Shown here: in pieces, positions 45,220 to 56,364 of the stretch
Position numbering within the stretch: position 1 is the first letter of the stretch
How the letters are laid out: the number at the start of each line of letters is the position of its first letter
Assembly: GCF_017591425.1 (NCBI RefSeq)
Contig: NW_024464918.1
Span: 30,222,001-30,286,000, forward strand
From: Ochotona curzoniae
Lineage: Eukaryota > Chordata > Mammalia > Lagomorpha > Ochotonidae
Direction: 5' to 3'
DNA length: 64,000 nt
The notes under the pieces: generated by a model
The model's input: the letters and a program-made list of their open reading frames with translations, nothing else
The model's database searches: none
Told to the model about the DNA's origin: nothing
Position numbers and translations under genes: made by a program

Positions 45220-45385
45220 GGAGCAGCCTGCCACAGGAAGCTCCTTGCTTTCATGAAATTGTGTCCCGCAGGACATCTCGGTTCCCCATTTTACAGAAAA
45301 GGAGCCTGCGTCCCCAGGAGAGATCAGTGACAGAGATACACTGTGGGACTGTCTCCAGACTGTGTATGTATTTATCACATATATC
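45220..45385 (-). mobile_element. MIR remnant, minus strand
   Basis: 'CCCCATTTTACAGAAAAGGA' with 'GCCTGCGTCCCCAGGAGAGA' matches the reversed MIR core (CCCATTTTACAGATGAGGAAACTGAGGC). Outer limits are approximate. Confidence 0.6.
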
Positions 45386-45519
45386 CTCTATAAAGATTTC
45401 ATAAATATCTGTTATGTGTCATATAATTGGCATTTTCCAAGAATCCCTTAGATCTTAGGTCACCATCACGGCTGTTGCTTTTTCTTCTGGAAGGAACTAG
45501 AAAGCCTGAGAATGGGGGG
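45386..45519. other. Short unassigned gap
   Basis: AT-rich, nothing recognised. Confidence 0.4.
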
Positions 45520-45745
45520 AAGGTATTGTGGTGTACATAGCGGCCGAAGCTGCCTGCACTATGGTTGCAGCTCTCTGCTCATATGGAAGAAGTGTATCAT
45601 GATCAAGCGCTTGGGTCCCTGCCTATGTGGGAGACTCAGATGAAGTCCAACTTCCGGTTTCAGTCCAGCTCAGCTCAGACCGTTAAGGACATTTGGGGAT
45701 TGAAGCAGTACATGAAGTCAACTTGTAAAAAAATAAAATAGAGCC
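45520..45745 (+). mobile_element. C-repeat SINE, sense, shortened
   Basis: 'TATTGTGGTGTACATAGCGG' head-like start, 'CAAGCGCTTGGGTCCCTGCC', 'TATGTGGGAGACTCAGATGA', 'GACATTTGGGGATTGAAGCA' and an A-rich end 'TTGTAAAAAAATAAAATA'. The part between head and 'GCGCTTGGGTCC' is reduced. Confidence 0.85.
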
Positions 45746-46524
45746 TCCAATCCTTTACCTTACATCCACTGAGCTCACTGATCTTACAGTTGCTTGTCTG
45801 AGAGAGGCACACGGCGTGGATGGAGTGAGTGTCCAGTTTCCACGAGGGTAAAGCCCTTCTCGTTAGCAAAATTTACTGTCAAGGAATTTGGACTTGATTG
45901 TTCTGCCTTGTAAGGCATTGTTAAAGAAACAGACAATTCCCAATCTAAGGCAAATCATAGATAACACCTAAAAAATAGAATAAATCAGAGAGCAATGCTT
46001 CTTTGATCACGTCCTCCTCTTTTGCAGGGGTGGAAATCTGTAGAAGCAAAACAAAATCTACCTGGTCAGAAAAAAAAACCTGTAAATGAGTTATCTCACT
46101 TAAACGAAATACAATTTTAACTGAAATGACTCTTTTAGTCAGTGTGAGGCAACTGTAATTTAATTTAGGAGGCTGTTAACCTCCATTGGAACAGATACAT
46201 AAATCATATTAAAGCCACCTTGGAATTTGTAGTGAGCGATGAAATAGATCCCAAGGCCAATGAAAGAAATCAGCTGTGTGACTTATCTACAATGTACACG
46301 GTGTTTCCAAAAAATGGGGATTCAGGCTTAATTAAAAGCAAACATTCAGGTTCCTTTCTGTAGATATTTCCTGAATGAGATACAGTTTCAAAGCCTTTGG
46401 AATTCATTGGATTTCCCTTTTTTCTAATTTTTCATGTTCTCTCTCAGGCAGTTTTTTCTGAGTGTAGAAACTCCGGCACGTGTATACATCATTTTTAAAG
46501 TTGAAACAAGCTCATGAGAATGGC

Positions 46525-46539
46525 CTGGACATGTTTTCT
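46525..46539. repeat. Target-site duplication, left copy
   Basis: CTGGACATGTTTTCT; the partner at 46875-46889 is CTGCACATGTTTTCT, with one difference. Confidence 0.9.
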
Positions 46540-46874
46540 TTTTTTTTTTTTTTAAGATTTATTTATTTATTGGAAAGTGAAATATACAGAGAGGAGGAGA
46601 GACAGAGAGGAAGATCTTCCATCCAATGATTCACTCCCCAAGTGAGCGCCACGGCCGATGCTATGCCAATCCGAAGCCAGGATCCAGGAACTTCTTCCGG
46701 GTCTCCCACGCGGGTGCAGGGTCCCAAAGCTTTGGGCTGTCCTCGACTGCTTTCCCAGGCCACAGGCAGGGAGCTGGATGGGAAGTGGAGCTGCCGGGAT
46801 TAGAACCGGCGCCCATATGGGATCCCGGGGCGTTCAAGGCGAGGACTTCAGCGGCTAGGCCACGGCGCCGGGCC
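46540..46874 (-). mobile_element. Young, near-complete pika-type C-repeat SINE
   Basis: The best-preserved copy. On the minus strand it begins GGGCCCGGCGCCGTGG and keeps tRNA-like Pol III promoter boxes: an A box TGGCCTAGCCG (plus-strand 46852-46862) fitting TRGYNNARNNG, and a B box GGTTCTAATCC (46797-46807) close to GGTTCGANTCC. It ends in a clean tail with a T-run at 46540-46553 on the plus strand. The flanks 46525-46539 and 46875-46889 are a 15-bp duplication with one mismatch. Length about 335 bp. Open frames at 46563-46988 are inside it. Confidence 0.97.
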
Positions 46875-46889
46875 CTGCACATGTTTTCT
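46875..46889. repeat. Target-site duplication, right copy
   Basis: CTGCACATGTTTTCT, directly following the SINE head. Confidence 0.9.
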
Positions 46890-48050
46890 ATACCATGTTC
46901 GCAAAGTACCATTGTGTATGATTATATTATACCAATTATGTCATCCCAATCAAACCGTGTAAATAAACTACAGCAATTCTCTTCCTAGTCGCATCAAAAA
47001 GGGTTTATGAATCAGACACTCAACAGGTAAATCAAGGAACAAAGATAACACCAGTCATGCCCTCTGAGTGGAGATGGCATCCTGGCTTTTATCAGAAGCA
47101 ATATAATCCATTTGAAAATGATGTAAGGAGTATATGTTTCATCTTTTACAGAGTAATGAAATATTACATATCCCTTGATCACCTTTATTGATCGTTTGCT
47201 TTTATCATTCATAATGACATCTTCACCAGTGGAGCAAAAACAAGTTTTAGAAATGACATTACCAAATTAATATAGTTGCTAGACATCTACTTTTCGTCAT
47301 TTTGCTGTCCCAAATCATCATGAACCAATGAAATGCTTTTCAGCCAGCACCGTTTTCTGTTGAGAACCAGGGGAATGTGCCAGAAAAGCAAGCATTAGAC
47401 TTTTCCGGTTAATGATATTGAGTAGTTGAAAGGATGTGTCTTGAATTGCATCTTGATGATTGTGATGACAAAGCAAGCAAAATGCATGTATTCACTGGAA
47501 ACGCTTGTACCATGCGTGAGGCAGGCGCCCTCCTTAGAAAATAGGACTTAGGCAGATGGTTGAAGATGAAGCTGAGGTAGTCTAGTTTGGACAGAATCAC
47601 AGCAAATAAGACGAAAACATGTATCATATCCTTGCTCCATTCACAGAGGAAAAGCGTAAAAGGAAAGAGGAGTGGACAGGAAATGAAGGAAAGATGTAGG
47701 ACGGTCGAAGTGTCACCTCCTTGGTTGCCCCTGGTAACAGGTGCAGCTGATCACTGGGACCCTGAAGAGGCATGCAGGCAGCACACACCAACTTCTGCAG
47801 CTCAAGCCAGGGGAAAGAGAACAAGAATGTTCCCTGTTAGCTTTTGTTCATTGACTTTCAGCAGCTAGTCCAAAAGTGGCCATGGAGTGTTCACGCTAGA
47901 CATTTCTCCCTATTTCCCCGGCTGCTCTTGGTACCGACTGGAATCGCTAGAGCTCCCAAGGCCCGAGGTTGGCCAGCGTGCCTGTGCTGTAATCAGCCTT
48001 GTTCACAGAGGCTCTAGACCGGGGTCAGGACAGTGGGCTTGTTCCTTGAA
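46890..48050. other. Unassigned interval, about 1.2 kb
   Basis: No gene or element recognised. AT-rich to 47400, GC-richer after 47640. Confidence 0.4.
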
Positions 48051-48055
48051 GAGTA

Positions 48056-48084
48056 GAAAAATCTGAAAAATCTGTGAAAAATCT
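48056..48084. repeat. Short GAAAAATCT tandem repeat
   Basis: Three GAAAAATCT units at 48056, 48065 and 48076; the last is offset by two bases (GT). Confidence 0.9.
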
Positions 48085-48089
48085 GATAC

Positions 48090-48330
48090 AGTCTTTCCCT
48101 CTTTTTCTCTGTCTACCACAGGAAGATGCAGCAAGAATGCTTTCACTAGATGGCTGTCTAGCATCTGGACTTTGGATTGCCATTGGATTCTTGACACTTC
48201 AGAACTGTGAGAAACAAATTTCTTTCTTTTTACAAATGATGGTTTCTACAGTGTTCTGTTACATATGTGTAATTGTATTGCGTTGTCTTCTGACTATGCC
48301 TGCATGTGCATTTGGTAAAACCTGCGTATA
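48090..48330 (+). mobile_element. MaLR LTR 3' half
   Basis: 'ACAGGAAGATGCAGCAAGAA', 'TTCAGAACTGTGAGAAACAA' with 'ATTTCTTTCTTTTTACAAAT' and 'ACAGTGTTCTGTTACA' follow the sense LTR order (AGGACACAGCAAGAAGG, CCAGAACTGTGAGAAATAAATTTCTGTTGTTTATAA, GGTATTTTGTTATAG). A 5' half is not recognisable. The short frame at 48074-48388 translates this remnant. Confidence 0.7.
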
Positions 48331-49019
48331 CTTAATAGAAAAGCTCACAATACTATGTTTTATCATATTTGGGGCTTCCATGATTTGAGAAATGTTATCT
48401 TTCTAAATTGTTTCTTTAGAAACATGGTTTTTTGGTGTTTCCATCTGTGGCTCCAAGATTTGAAGACCCTCCATTGGCTCACTTCCTAGTGTGCAAACTG
48501 CTGAGTGCCCTTTGAGATTGTGTGAGCCCTGTGACTTGATTCTAGCCAATGGATTGTGGCAAAGATTGTGCTTATTTTTCTTAAGACAGTGCCCTTATCT
48601 TATGTTAATTTGGTTGGTCTTTCTCCTTGGGTGGCTTTGAGAAACTCTATGGTTATGTGGAGGGGGAGCTTGGTGGCCAGGGATAGGAATATTAGTTAAT
48701 GGGCAGCAGGGACTTGAACTTCTCAGTCTTACAGCTGCTTTCTGTCTGCAAGCTGTGTAAGCCTGAAAGAACACCCTTCCTATTCAGGCCTCAAATGATG
48801 TGGCAGTGCCTGCCAACTTCTTACCCTTGTGCTCTCGTAAGTTAGGGATTCAGTTAAGCTCTGCTTGGATTCCTGGTCCTTACACTTTGGGAAAATGAAT
48901 TCTGCCGTTTCAAACCACTCCTTCTATGGAAAGATGAATGCAAAGCAATGCAAACACATGAAGTATTTCACCCTATGCAAACACTGATTTATTGATTGTT
49001 CATGTGGATTCTTTCATAT
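48331..49019. other. Unassigned interval
   Basis: No gene or element recognised between the LTR remnant and the L1. Confidence 0.4.
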
Positions 49020-50860
49020 GAAGACATTTTTTCCATGACGTAGATTTACATGTGCAAAGGATCATGCCTCCTCCTCCCTCCCTATACCCCCTTCCTTTTG
49101 CTTGTCCTCAAGGTGTTAATACGCTTTATTCATTCCATCATTGCAAGCTTAACATTGTTAAATGTATCATGACATGGTAAGTATAGGAAAAGGATCAAAA
49201 TAACACAAAAGTCTAATTAAAAATAATAATGGGAATCTTATTCAAGAGAAAGGATGCATGGTGTATACATCCATTATCTCCCTTGTGGAGTTTGGTTTTA
49301 TGTGTGTGTGTGTTCTGTGTGTTAGTTTTCACATGTGCAACAGAACATATGGTATTTGCCTTTACACTGGCCTTTATTTCACCACACACAACTGGATCAC
49401 TTTGTTGCAAATAGTGAGAGTTCTTTGTAGGCTGAGTAGTATTCCATGGAGTTAATGTAGCATAATGTCTTTATCCTTTCATTTGTGGATGGGCTTCTGG
49501 GTTGTTTCCATGTCTTGGCTTTTGTGTGTTGCACCGCTATAAACATGGAGTTGCAGTTGCCTCTCTCTTACACATGTTTCATTTTGTTTGAATATATCTT
49601 CATGGACGGGATGGCTGGGTCATATGTAGATCTGTTTTCAGTTGTCTGAAGAGTCGCTATACTGACTCTTGTAGTGTTGCACCAGTTTAAATTTCTACCA
49701 ACAATGGCTTAGGGTGCATTTTCCCCTGCATCCTCACCAGCAATTATGGCTTATTGGTTTCTGCATTTAGCTCATCCCCCTGGAGTTAAGTGGAACCTCA
49801 TTATGATTTTTGTTTGCACTTCCCTGACTGCTAGAGAACCTGAGCATTTTTTCATGTGGCTATTTTCCCTCTGAATAGCATAATTCCAAAAATATCTTTG
49901 TATATTCTTTGCCCATTTCTCAACTGGGTTGTTTTTGCGTTGTTGGGTTTTAAGAATTTGTAGATCCTAGACATCAGTCCTCTGTTGTGTAGTTGGTGAA
50001 CATTTTCTCCCATTCTGTAGGTTGTCTATTCACTTTATGGAACATTTCTCTTGTGGTACAGTAGCTTCTTAGCTTGATGTAGTCCCATTTGTTTATCTTG
50101 ACTGTAACCACCTGTGCTTCCGATGTCTTTTCTAAGGAGTCTTTGTGTATGCATCTGTTGTATAGAGTGTTCCTGATGTTTTCCTCTAGTGAGTTTATGG
50201 TGTCAGGTCATACGTTGAGATCCTTAGCTCATTCAGAGTTGGTTTTTTAATCAGGCGAAAGGCAGGGGTTTTGTTTTATATTTCTGCAAGCAGGATGCAG
50301 TTTTCCCAGCACCACTTGGCATAGACCATCCTTTCTGCCGAGGCTGATATCAGTTCACTTGTCAAAAATTCATTGTTTATAGATGTGTAGGTTCACATCT
50401 GGGCTATCTACTCTGTTCCATTGATCTTCAGGTCTGTTTTTGTGCCAGTGCTAGACTGCTGTGAATACCACTGCCCTATAGTAGTCTTGAGGTCTGTCAT
50501 TGTGATTTCACAAGCTTTTGTTTTTATTGCTTGATCGCTTTAGCTATTTGGATTTCCTTATACATTTTAGCAATAGTTTTTCTAGCTATGAGAAGAAAGT
50601 CATTCGAATTTTTAATGGAATCGCATTGCATCTGAAGATGAAGTAATATGGACATTTGGATGATGTTGGTTCCACCAGTGGCCACAAACCCAGCTGATTT
50701 GTCCATGGTTTGATGTCTTCTGCTTCTTTAACGTTTGTAGCTTTTATTGTAGCGTTCTCTTATGTCCTTGGTTAGGTTTGTTCCAAGGTATCTGAGGTTT
50801 TTTGCTACTATTGTGAGTGGAACTGATCTTGCAAGCTCTTTCTCAGCCATGGAATTGTTT
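49020..50860 (-). mobile_element. L1 LINE, 5'-truncated, ORF2 3' part and 3' UTR
   Basis: The plus strand reads as antisense L1. The 3' UTR side is near 49020-49440 with 'AGGCTGAGTAGTATTCCATG'. Then come 'GACGGGATGGCTGGGTCATA', 'GTTTGCACTTCCCTGACTGC', 'ACATTTTCTCCCATTCTGTA' with 'GGTTGTCTATTCACT', 'CAGTTTTCCCAGCACCACTT' and 'CTGTTCCATTGATCTTCAGG', all in the right order for the C-terminal part of ORF2. A 60-residue minus-strand frame at 50524-50706 is an ORF2-like remnant. It begins well inside ORF2, without the reverse transcriptase domain. Frames are broken, so it is inactive. Confidence 0.92.
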
Positions 50861-53800
50861 CACATTGTCATGTCTTGGTCAAATTAGGTTGTTTTGTAAT
50901 ATTTTGTCTTGTGAAACATTCCTTGTGTGGCTACATTTTTAATGAAGTGATCAATTTTGTGTGCATTTATATTTTTAAATTACACGGTCATGACATGCTC
51001 TCCTAGATGTGTATTAGGTGTTGATGGAGTTCCTCCCAGCTGGCACATGCGCTGAGCAGGACATAGGATTGCCTTGACCTTACCCCTGTGAATAACAGCT
51101 AGGTGGGTGGGATGAAGATAGCTGAATGAATTACAGCTTTCTGAGTGCAAGTGTCTGTACTTTCTACCAACACACAATACCAAGCAAGCAAATGTGGTTT
51201 TAAATCACATTAGGTACACTTGACATTCAGTCTAACCGACCACAAGGACATTTCTCCCTCTGTAGACGCATGGATGAAACACATCCACCTGAGCATCATA
51301 TTTCTCTTTTCAGGTTTATTTGTTTTCCTTAAAGAGCTGGAATTTTATAACACTTCTTTGGACTCTTTGTCCTACATAATTCCTTTCTAATTCTACATAA
51401 AAGATGCATAAAATGTGGCTTTTATTGCTCTATGCACCAACAGCGATATATTTTGTCTTGTGGGGTCAGAGAATCGTAGGTTTTGACTTCTTCTGTCATG
51501 AATGAGGATTTATTTTAACATTGTCTCATGCTTTTGGGAAGATCCGGGCTGCATAAAAGCTATGCTTTCCCTTTGGAATTTCCACCCCAATCACGGTAAC
51601 TATTGCAAGCCAGGGCAGCCGTGTGCAAAGCCTTCTGGGGACAGACACGTGGTAGGTGAGCATCAAGTGAGGGCTTGTGAGGGTTTTCTGTGGAGTCTTG
51701 GCTGTGGCCACTCACTCTAGGCAGGCAGCGGGGACTCAGCATTCTGGAAATAGGTTGTGTTTTGGCTCTTGGTAGATCTTTGGATTTTTCAAGACAGATC
51801 TGGCAGGTCCTTTTGTGTACATGTGTTTAAAATTTTTGAAATTTTTTTCCAAGTGTGCTATACTCTGAATCAAACGTGCCTGAATGCTGAATTTAGCCCA
51901 TAGATAGTCACTCTGTGACTGGTCATCTTTTGATAACAAGTAAATACTTAGTTAGCAACTGAGGGAGAGAAGTAAGTGAAACTAGGAATTATAGGAACAA
52001 ATTGACACAAAGGGATCATCAGCCAGGCAAAAGGCCATGAATCAACATTTGTGAATGGCCTAATGCTTTTTGCACAAGAGAGCAAAGCCTTACCACTGGA
52101 GATTTCCCTGGAGTTCAAAATTGGTGGACCCTGTAGGACATACACCTGTGAAGTATTTTATCAATATATTTTATTTTGCTGGACTGAACCGTACAGGAAA
52201 ATATGAACAGGATTATCTGAAAAAACAAATGGAAAGCAACAAATCACATTATAAGAGGTTCTGGTGCTGTATGTGGTTGTCACGAACGCTAGCAAGCAAT
52301 TGGAGACTCCCGGGTCTGCTTTCAAATCCACAGGGTTTGATCACTGAACTAGACAATGCCCTATTTGGCAGAGCTCCGTCTGCAGCTTGAATCTCAAAAG
52401 TGTTGAAGTCACCTTAGGAGCCAGCTTCCTGTGAAGTTACTCCACGGTGGATGTAAAATCTGTAATGTGCTCAGGAAAGAGGCACCCTGAGTGGCACGCT
52501 GTTCGTCCCAGACTGCAAGTCTCCTCACAGAAGCAGGGCACAGCGGAATGCTCCTCTAATTTCAGCGGAAATCTTGCTTCTTATAACTTGCTAGGTCAAC
52601 ATCCTCATTTGAGTGAGTCTCCGTAATGAGACCGTCATTTGTGCAGAACCACAGGGCAGATGAATCGTTCCTGTTTTCTCCCCCAAGTCTGGTTTACCTG
52701 GGCAGGTCAAGCACTCCCCACCTGGCTGAGGGTTGGCTCCGCTCTACCAAGGCCAGGGAGTTCTGACATGACCTTGAAAGTCACGCAAGAATTTACAGCA
52801 GGAGAGTGGCTTGCTTTTTTTCCAGAGAAAGGTGAAATAAAACGGGTGGCTGCAGGAAGGCATGAGCAGGCTTAACACATGAGAAAGATGCTCCTCAGAT
52901 GGGAGAGGCAGAGAGCCGTGCAGGAAACACAAGCGGATGAAGGAGGCAGGCTAGGTGGGCCTGGGGGTGGGCGGAGATGGGTGAAGCTGTGTGGGGTGTG
53001 CTGGCAGCCGTCAAATAGCCATCAAATAGACCGCGTTAGTCTGGTCTGCTCCAGTATTACTTAGTCACGAAATCTCTTTTCGTTGGAAAACATCTCATTC
53101 TCTTTGGCCAGTCCCAAATCCACTACTAACAAAGCAGTCAGCAACTGCCAATCTTAGCAAGAAATGACTGTTGGCATTTAGGAAGTTCCATGGAGAGAGG
53201 ATGCATTTGGACCCTGTGGCTCCTGAAGCTACCAGGCTCCTTGAATGTCTTGTCCGTTTGCCAAAATTCTGTCACCTGGGAGGCTCTGGGTACAAAGTCA
53301 TCCCTGAATTGAACTGTTAGGACAAATTTAAGTCCTGCACACATTCTCTAGCTTAGGAATCCCATGACAAATGAATGTAGCTATTTCTGAATTGTCCACT
53401 TTCCATAATCTGGTCATAAATTGTGTTGGGCCATTGCTTTTAAAGATAAGATTTTTAAACTTACGACATTGTATTTCCAGGTTCTGACTACCTCATTTAT
53501 AAGGAATGGGTGGTAGTTCGAATAGATTTTTCAAGATTTCCTTATAATGATCAACAGAATTTTAAAAGGAGGAGATCTATGCCTATATTGTTCTTGGAAT
53601 CCAAGAGATACGATTTACCCACATGCAAAAGTCCGAGACATAGAGGGCTGTGTGCTGAGGTGAGAGGTGAGCCAGAAAACCTCGTTTTCTAGGAAGGACA
53701 GCCCCCTCAAGCTCCTAGTATAAGTGCATCTAGAGCAGGGACATGTAGAAGTGGTGTGAGGTGACGTGGTCAGGAATCAGGGTTCAGTCACTTAGGCATT

Positions 53801-53890
53801 CCAAATTGAGAAGCCTCTACAAACAGCAAATCACTCAAGGTCTAGCACCAAATTAAGATTTTGATGACTATGCAAGTCAACTAAGTTAAG
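50861..53890. other. Repeat-poor interval, about 3 kb
   Basis: Apart from a G-quadruplex motif at 52957-52981 I recognise no element, exon or RNA gene. The 106-codon frame at 52070-52390 has no known domain. Confidence 0.4.
52957..52981 (+). other. G-quadruplex motif
   Basis: G-runs at 52957-52959, 52963-52967, 52969-52971 and 52979-52981 with loops of 3, 1 and 7 bases satisfy the G3+N1-7 pattern on the plus strand. Confidence 0.75.
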
Positions 53891-53898
53891 TCTTCAGT

Positions 53899-54228
53899 GG
53901 GCCCAGCACAGTAGCCTAGCAGCTAAATCCTTGCCTTGCATGCATGCTCCAGGATCCCATATGGGCGCCGGTTTTTAACCCTGGCAGCCTGCTTTCCATC
54001 CAGCTCCCTGCTTGTGGCCTAGGAAAGCCATCAAGGATGGTCCAAAGCTTTTGGACCCTGTACCTGCTTGGGAGACCCGGACGAGGCTCTGGGCTCCTGC
54101 CTTCAGATTGGCTCAGCTCCAGTCATTGCGGCGGCTTGGGGAGTGAATCATCAGATGGAAGGTCTTCCTTTCTCTGTCCTCTCTGCATATCAGACTTTCC
54201 AATAAAAATAAACAAAGCTTTTAAAAAA
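53899..54228 (+). mobile_element. Pika-type C-repeat SINE, sense, near full length
   Basis: 'GGGCCCAGCACAGTAGCCTA' head, 'GGATCCCATATGGGCGCCGG', 'CATCCAGCTCCCTGCTTGTG', 'GGGGAGTGAATCATCAGATG' and the pika-like tail 'CAGACTTTCCAATAAAAATA'. Intermediate divergence. A short GTCTTCA occurs at both ends (near 53890 and 54230), compatible with a decayed duplication. The 118-codon frame at 53944-54300 lies inside it. Confidence 0.95.
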
Positions 54229-55094
54229 CTGTCTTCAAGACATCTCAAAGAGGACAAAATATTAATGTTTTGTTTTGTAAGGGTGCTACTGACTTTCTAA
54301 AACCAGTGAGATGGTTGATTCTGCTATTTTGTATTTAATATTTAAGAACATGAAAATCACAATATACTATTTGGAAATGAGGCAAAAGGCAGAACATTTC
54401 GAAAAACCGTATTTTCTATGGTAGACATAGCATGTTTTTCTAGCAAGAATGTCAACAAAACCACAATGAAGATTAAGATAAAAAGACATTTTAAATAAAT
54501 ATTTAGGATATTGTCCTGCCAAAAATAAGAACTTTTTTTTTTTTGTATTTTTGTGCAAACATTCACGTACTTTGCAGGTTCCCAGTCGGAAGTGTGAACA
54601 TTCGGGCTCGATGCTATCCGTCACTAGGCAATAAGGCCTTTATCTTACTAAGTTTCAGGTTTGTTTTCTTCCAAAGTGTTACCTGGTATTTTTGTAATTC
54701 ATTCATTACACTAGAATGGCCCTGGGTCCCCAAAGACAAAAGCCTTGTACCATTGCTGACATCAGTAGACGGCCTTGAACTTCTGCCAAAACTCCCCCAA
54801 CTGTCCAAATTCTTGTCATGTGTACCTTAATAACAATGTCATTTTGGCTTCCCACCTCTTTTTGATATATCAATGTATTGCCTATCTTTCTGATTTTCTG
54901 TGAATTGAGGAGTGACTTGGCAGAATTTCTTATTTATTTTGAAGACACAGATTTATAAATTGTCAAACGCTTTAATGATCCTTGATTATCCGCCTCCTCT
55001 CATCTCCACATATTTTCCTGTCAAAATCTACAATTCATGTAACCTTCCTTTTTCATAGTTTATCTTAAATTTTAATCCAACTTAACTAAAAATT
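54229..55094. other. Unassigned interval
   Basis: AT-rich with a T12 run near 54533-54544. No gene or element recognised. Confidence 0.4.
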
Positions 55095-55127
55095 GACTTT
55101 AGCTGCTAGGCCACCGGGCCAGGCCCG
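55095..55127 (-). mobile_element. C-repeat head fragment, body missing
   Basis: Reads on the minus strand as GGGCCTGGCCCGGTGGCC then TAGCAGCTAAAGTC, the first 30-odd bases of a C-repeat. What lies to its left is unrelated sequence, so the body and tail are absent. SINE copies usually lose their head, not their tail, so a secondary deletion or recombination is likely. Confidence 0.75.
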
Positions 55128-55137
55128 ATAGTCCCTT

Positions 55138-55472
55138 TAAAAAAAAAAAAGATGTATTTGTTTTTATTAGAAAGGCAGACATACAAAGAGAAGGAGATAC
55201 AGACAGAAAACTCTTCCCTTTGCTGGTTCACTCCCCAGGCAGCCACAATGGCCAGAGCTGAACTGATTCAAACCCAGGAGCCTGGAGCTTCCTCTGGGTC
55301 TCCCACACAGGTGCAGAATCCCAAGGCTTCGGCCCATCCTTACTGCTTTCCTAGGCCACATGCAGGGAGCCGGATGGGACATGTCGCAGCCAGGATAAGA
55401 ATCTGCGCCCATATGGGATCCCGGCACTTGCAAGGTGAGCACTTTAGTCACAAAGCTACCATGCCAGGCCCA
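55138..55472 (-). mobile_element. Pika-type C-repeat SINE, near full length
   Basis: A-run then 'GATGTATTTGTTTTTATTAG', 'CAAACCCAGGAGCCTGGAGC', 'AGGTGCAGAATCCCAAGGCT', 'GGATAAGAATCTGCGCCCAT' and head end 'CTACCATGCCAGGCCC'. ATAGTCC flanks it at 55128-55134 and 55473-55479, a short decayed duplication. It inserted right beside another C-repeat head. Confidence 0.93.
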
Positions 55473-55499
55473 ATAGTCCTTCTTTTTTCTTTGTAATTT

Positions 55500-55768
55500 A
55501 TTCTTTAAATTAAGAAAGTGTTCATTTTAAAATCAGGGTTACAGAAAGAAGGAGAAAGGCAAAGTTATAGATAGGAGAGTGCGAGATCTTATATCTGCAG
55601 GTCCCCAAATGTCCAGGCCCAAGACAAGAGCATCTTCCAAGGCTCCAGTGTGAGTGTGGGCTATCTTCCGCTTTGGGAGATGGAGCATCCAGGACTTGAG
55701 CCAGTGCCTGTCAGGGATGTGGTGTTACAGGCAGCAGATTAACCCTCTACTCCACAATGATGAGCCTG
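55500..55768 (-). mobile_element. C-repeat SINE, minus strand, diverged
   Basis: 'AAGTGTTCATTTTAAAATCA' tail side, 'GATCTTATATCTGCAGGTCC', 'GGCCCAAGACAAGAGCATCT' in the middle, 'GGACTTGAGCCAGTGCCTGT' and head 'GGCAGCAGATTAACCCTCTA'. Confidence 0.85.
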
Positions 55769-55784
55769 TTTTTGACTTGAGGTT

Positions 55785-56116
55785 TTCTTTTCTTTTTGTG
55801 ACCATTCTACTTGGAAATCAGAATTAGAGAGAGAAAGAAAGAGAGAAAGAGAATATCTTCCATCTGCTGCTTCACTTCCCAAATGATTGCAACAGCCAGA
55901 GTTGTATCAGTCCAAAGCTAGGATCCATGAGCTTCTTTTGGGTCTCCTATATGGCTGCAGGAACCCAAGGACGCGGGCTGTCTCCTGCTGCTTTCCGAGG
56001 TCATTATCAGGGGGCTGTATCCGATGTGCAGCAGCCAGGACACAAACTTGCACCTATATGAGATGCCAGCACTGCACATAGAGGATTAGACTCCCATGCC
56101 ACTGTGTCCATTCCAG
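55785..56116 (-). mobile_element. C-repeat SINE, minus strand
   Basis: 'GAGAGAGAAAGAAAGAGAGA' GA-rich part, 'ATATCTTCCATCTGCTGCTT', 'GATCCATGAGCTTCTTTTGG', 'GGACACAAACTTGCACCTAT' and head 'GACTCCCATGCCACTGTGTC'. Third consecutive minus-strand copy of the cluster. Confidence 0.9.
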
Positions 56117-56247
56117 ATTTGGCATTTCCTTATTTCTTTCTTTATTTTTTAATACCTCCTTTCCTAGTTTTTATTCCTTTCTTTGCTGGACAGTTTTCTT
56201 GTTGTTGTTAAGGAAATATCATGAAGGATAAGACAAAGTGTTACAAC

Positions 56248-56364
56248 AACATATATATATATATACATATAGATTTATACATATATATGTATATATATGT
56301 ATATATATGTATATATATACAACAACCTGTCTATATATGGTATGTGTATATATATATATACCAT
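56248..56364. repeat. TA/TATG-rich microsatellite
   Basis: Runs of ATATAT with TATG and TACA interruptions, split by 'ACAACCTGTCTATATATGG'. Several parts are self-complementary, including a hairpin with TGGTAT at its left and ATACCA at its right, enclosing a TATATA run (about 56338-56364). Confidence 0.95.

Noticed and set aside
46797..46862. tRNA gene-like promoter boxes
   Set aside because: They belong to the tRNA-derived SINE head; there is no full cloverleaf or mature tRNA sequence.
46563..46988. Overlapping frames of 66-120 codons on both strands
   Set aside because: Entirely within or reading out of a young C-repeat; similar frames appear in its sister copies.
48056..48084. Spaced direct repeats that might suggest an array
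   Set aside because: Three 9-bp AT-rich units without spacers; replication slippage, and CRISPR arrays are not expected in a mammalian genome.
50524..50706. 60-codon frame that looks protein-like
   Set aside because: Remnant of L1 ORF2 in a truncated, frame-broken element, not a host gene.
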